From positions 124,001 to 188,000 of the forward strand of contig CP038111.1 in NCBI GenBank assembly GCA_004519485.1: a stretch of DNA of 64,000 nt, in the 5' to 3' direction. The notes under the pieces are model-generated. The model ran no database searches. It saw only the letters and a list, made by a program, of their open reading frames with translations, and was not told where the DNA came from. Origin of the DNA: Nannochloropsis oceanica. Taxonomy: Eukaryota > Sar > Eustigmatophyceae > Eustigmatales > Monodopsidaceae. Each line of letters opens with the position of its first letter. The stretch's first letter is position 1. Shown here in pieces: positions 61,342 to 64,000 of this stretch. Both the position numbers and the translations under genes were made by a program.

Positions 61342-61675
61342 CAAAGGCGCTATGTATGTAAGTGCGTGCGTAGGGATGCATGAGAAGGGGTAACCATGGG
61401 TGACTTCAACGATTAGAGAGGCGGCTCTGGAGTATCTTTGCGTCCAGCCAGAGGCACAGGTCACGGCCGGGCTCACACTGCGATTTTAAGATGGGTCTTC
61501 CATGTGTTTCTCTCAGTAAGTGTTGACAATCAGAGTTAGCTGTGTGTCGCTTTGCGTGCAAGCAACAAAACCAGTCAAGCAAACCTCCCACAAAAAATTA
61601 CAAAAAGTTCCGACTAATTCTTTTGTTTGTTTTTTTGTTTGTTTTACGTTGTTGTTCACTGGTCGGTCCATCCCC

Positions 61676-64000
61676 TTACACAAACCAACGATCGCCTTTT
61701 CCCTCCCTCTTTTCATTCAATGCCTTTACGCCCACTTCTGCCCCTGCCGCCACTACAGCTCCTCTTCCCAGGAGCTTCTGCTTGTACGCATTGACTGTCT
61801 GCACAAACTGCTTGTCCTCATTGCTCTCCTTTTGCACGCCAGACTTGCGTCTCCCCATTTTCGTATCCGTCGTCGTCGCACCAGCCGATAAGCGGGTCAA
61901 TTCATCTTCTCCATGCTCTTCCATACGCCCTCGACCTCGGGATCTACTCCTGAATGCCATATGCTGCGGGGGGCTTCTTGCTGGCTTTTCGTCTCCCAGC
62001 GCAGAGGTCAACGTCCTCTTCTCTCGGCGGTGGTCCACCGCAGCGCTGCTCGGCTTCTCCATGAAGATAATTTCTGTTCTTGTGCGGCGAGCGGACCCCT
62101 CATCGCCCCCGGAACTCTTTCGTTGTCGCTTTAGCTCCCGCTGGCGTTGGCCACGGCTCAATTTCTTCTCCCCTATGTCTGCGGACCCCCCGTCCGACAA
62201 ACCGTCGGTCCCAGTCCCGTCCTCATTCCCATCTTGCTTCTCGTCCAGATTCCTTTTCTTTCGAATGCAATTCCCCCTCCCAGAAGTCACTCCCTTCCGT
62301 ATGGCCTCGGGTGCGGCCGCGGTCCGGACCTTCTCTCCGCGTAGAATTTTCTTCTGCAGGGCCTTGTGATTCTCCACGGCAAACGACACGATCAACCGCG
62401 AGCACTTCCCACTGCCACTTTGGACGGCGTATGACCTAAACGCCGGGTTATTGTTGACATGGCGGAGCGCTGCCAATGCGTGGGTATGCGATGAGAAGTC
62501 TGCGAAGCCGTAGCCCCTGGACGGGTACACGGCATCCTCCGGCTTCTTGTCTAAGTCCCGCATGACCTTCACTTTGACGTGGATATCCCGGGGGCGAGGC
62601 ACCGACACGATCAAAGTGTTGGAGTCGGAAGCCTGCTCGTAAAGGCCTTGTGCTCTGAGATGCATCTTGAGATCGTCGGACGTGACTTTCTCCGCCTCCA
62701 ACCCTTTCCGCACGGCCTGGACTAGCAATGCACGCAGATCCTTGTCGAGAACAGTGCGATTTAGGTTGCGAATTGAAAGGCGCGTCGGTGAGACGAAGAA
62801 AAATGGGTTGCGTAGCTTGGTCCTTTTCTCTGTTTGTTCCCGTTTCCGCTTCTCCAGGTCGCTGTTGGGAATCTACGGCGGAGAGTAGAAATAAATGAAG
62901 GAAAGGTGCTCAGATGTCCACCTATGTCTTCATCATTGAACCCAGCACAAGTTTGCGAGAACACTTAGATTCAAGAAAATATTGAATATCAACAGAATGG
63001 ACAAAAATACAAGTAGATGTCTTCTCACAAAATAGATTTGGGGGAGAATCATACCTCGTCTTGCGCTTCGGAATCTACCACCAAGCCTTCATTTGCAAGA
63101 TAAAGGTTGCGTCGGTCCGCCTTGATTTTCTTCAACGAATCGTTCGAAGTGCTGTCGCTATCAAGGCGACTTCCTGGCTCTCTTGCCTGCGGGGCATCTT
63201 CCTTCTCCATCGCCCGGTCTACCTTCAACTCCCTTCCCAGCAACGTGAGCGACCCCCCTGCCGCAGCTGCCGCATCAAGGACAAGATCCATGCCTTGTGT
63301 ACTCTATGTATTCAAAAGGACGGAAGGATGAGAATTTGTGTAATACGTGTTTGTCTGCCAATTGATATCTTGCCATGTTTAATTCCATCTTGAAGCGCAT
63401 ACCTTAAATTTCACAAAAGCGGTACCCTTGGACATGCCTGTCGCGCGATCCTTCACGATGATAGCAAAGGCAACGGGAGCATAATCGTGAAAGGCCATCT
63501 TCAATGAATCGGAAGTCGCGTCGAACGGAATATTGCGCAGAAACACAGTCTTTCCCTCGTTCACATCGGAAGGCTTAGGGGCCGCAATCTTGGCTTGGTC
63601 CTCGTCCTCGTCACCCTCCCCCTTTCCCTTTTCACCCGATGTATCCTTGTCCTCGTCCTCGTCCTCGTCAGCATCCTCGCCCTCGTCCACAAGCCCACCT
63701 TCATATGGGTGAGAATGAAAAGGGATAAATACGTGACAACAGATTCTCTGCTGCGCATTCCTTACAAAGAGCCCACCACATCAACCCTGATGCTTACCCT
63801 CTTCGTCCTTAGCGCGTCCTTCACAGGCCTCGATTTCTCCGTCTAATGCTCCGTTGTCTGAGATGGACATTTCTTCTTCCACGACTGACGCGCTCTCGGT
63901 GTCAGCTGTGTCTTCCTCATTCATGCTTGCTCCCCCCTCGGCCATCTTCTTATGCTTGTCTTGTTGGTATTCCTGCCTCCCCATGCACATGTCTACAGCC
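61676..64000 (-). CDS. RBM28/Nop4-like nucleolar RNA-binding protein (5' partial)
   Basis: Five-prime partial: the first visible exon is open to the window edge. Exons are 64000-63798, 63698-63403, 63303-63055 and 62872-61676, with GT..AG borders and phases 1, 0 and 0. An acidic region precedes an RRM (TVFLRNIPFDATSDSLKMAF, GTAFVKFKSTQGMDLVLDAA). A second RRM follows (LSIRNLNRTVLDKDLRALLV, GYGFADFSSHTHALAALRHV). Between them lies the typical basic ADRRNLYLANEGLV...SDLEKRKREQTEKRTKLRNP, and the tail is Lys/Arg-rich. This order matches the third and fourth RRMs of human RBM28 and yeast Nop4, which act in 60S ribosome assembly. The first RRMs should lie beyond the window. Confidence 0.88.

Noticed and set aside
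1-64000. Retroviral, Polinton-like or other viral remnants, CRISPR arrays
   Set aside because: No reverse transcriptase, integrase, capsid or polymerase motif and no spaced repeat array was seen in any frame.

Overview
The window is nuclear DNA from a compact eukaryotic genome: intron-poor protein genes on both strands, short spliceosomal introns (GT..AG, about 100-430 nt), many divergent gene pairs and spacers of a few hundred bases. At least five proteins (fibrillin-like, Tic40-like, PPR, S1, Tic22) begin with a signal peptide whose predicted cleavage site is followed by Phe (ASA-FIP, SSA-FVF, AQA-FVP, HAA-FVS, VLA-FQP). A second lipocalin-like protein (SSA-FLI) and perhaps the oxidoreductase at 21250 do so too. 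That is the bipartite plastid presequence of algae with a red-derived complex plastid. With the gene density, this suggests a stramenopile alga, possibly a eustigmatophyte of the Nannochloropsis type. The organism is an inference.

Layout. 0-4.6 kb: 3' end of a Gln/His-rich gene (+), plastid fibrillin (-), rRNA methyltransferase RlmH (+, two exons). 4.6-6.6 kb: three-RRM protein (-, five exons). 6.6-8.9 kb: longest stretch without a gene. 8.9-13.6 kb: Tic40/HIP-like plastid co-chaperone and organellar tyrosyl-tRNA synthetase (both +). 13.6-17.3 kb: poorly resolved accessory stretch with an unassigned multi-exon gene (-), a pair of direct repeats, perfect hairpins, purine-rich tracts and a small hypothetical gene. 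17.6-22.4 kb: PX-GOLD-coiled-coil protein and a Gfo/Idh/MocA oxidoreductase (+). 22.8-26.2 kb: CCT4 and a plastid PPR protein (-). 26.5-31.5 kb: family-4-like uracil-DNA glycosylase (+), MnmE (-), proteasome RPT6 (+). 32-43.3 kb: GH47 mannosidase (-), pepsin-like protease (+), phosphoglycerate mutase (-), VPS36 (+), plastid S1 protein (-), Tic22 (+). 43.6-51.9 kb: RTF2 (-), WBP11 (+), a secreted PLC-like protein (-), fructose-1,6-bisphosphatase (+, four exons). 52.9-64 kb: ATG1-type kinase (-), a hypothetical gene (-), Mo25/CAB39 (+), a second lipocalin-like plastid protein (-), and a 5'-truncated RBM28/Nop4 homologue (-).

The genes form no single pathway. Themes recur: plastid biogenesis and translation (fibrillin, Tic40-like, Tic22, S1, PPR, perhaps TyrRS), protein quality control and membrane traffic (CCT4, RPT6, GH47, VPS36, ATG1, PX-GOLD), and RNA processing (RRM protein, RTF2, WBP11, RBM28). 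I found no mobile element with coding capacity, viral remnant, CRISPR array, rRNA or tRNA. The most interesting points are a uracil-DNA glycosylase that seems to lack all four Fe-S cysteines, a plastid co-chaperone with a duplicated SAP-like motif, a tiny exon flanked by near-identical direct repeats, matching intron positions in two RRMs, and trinucleotide microsatellites read as poly-Ser, poly-Leu or poly-Glu in different genes.
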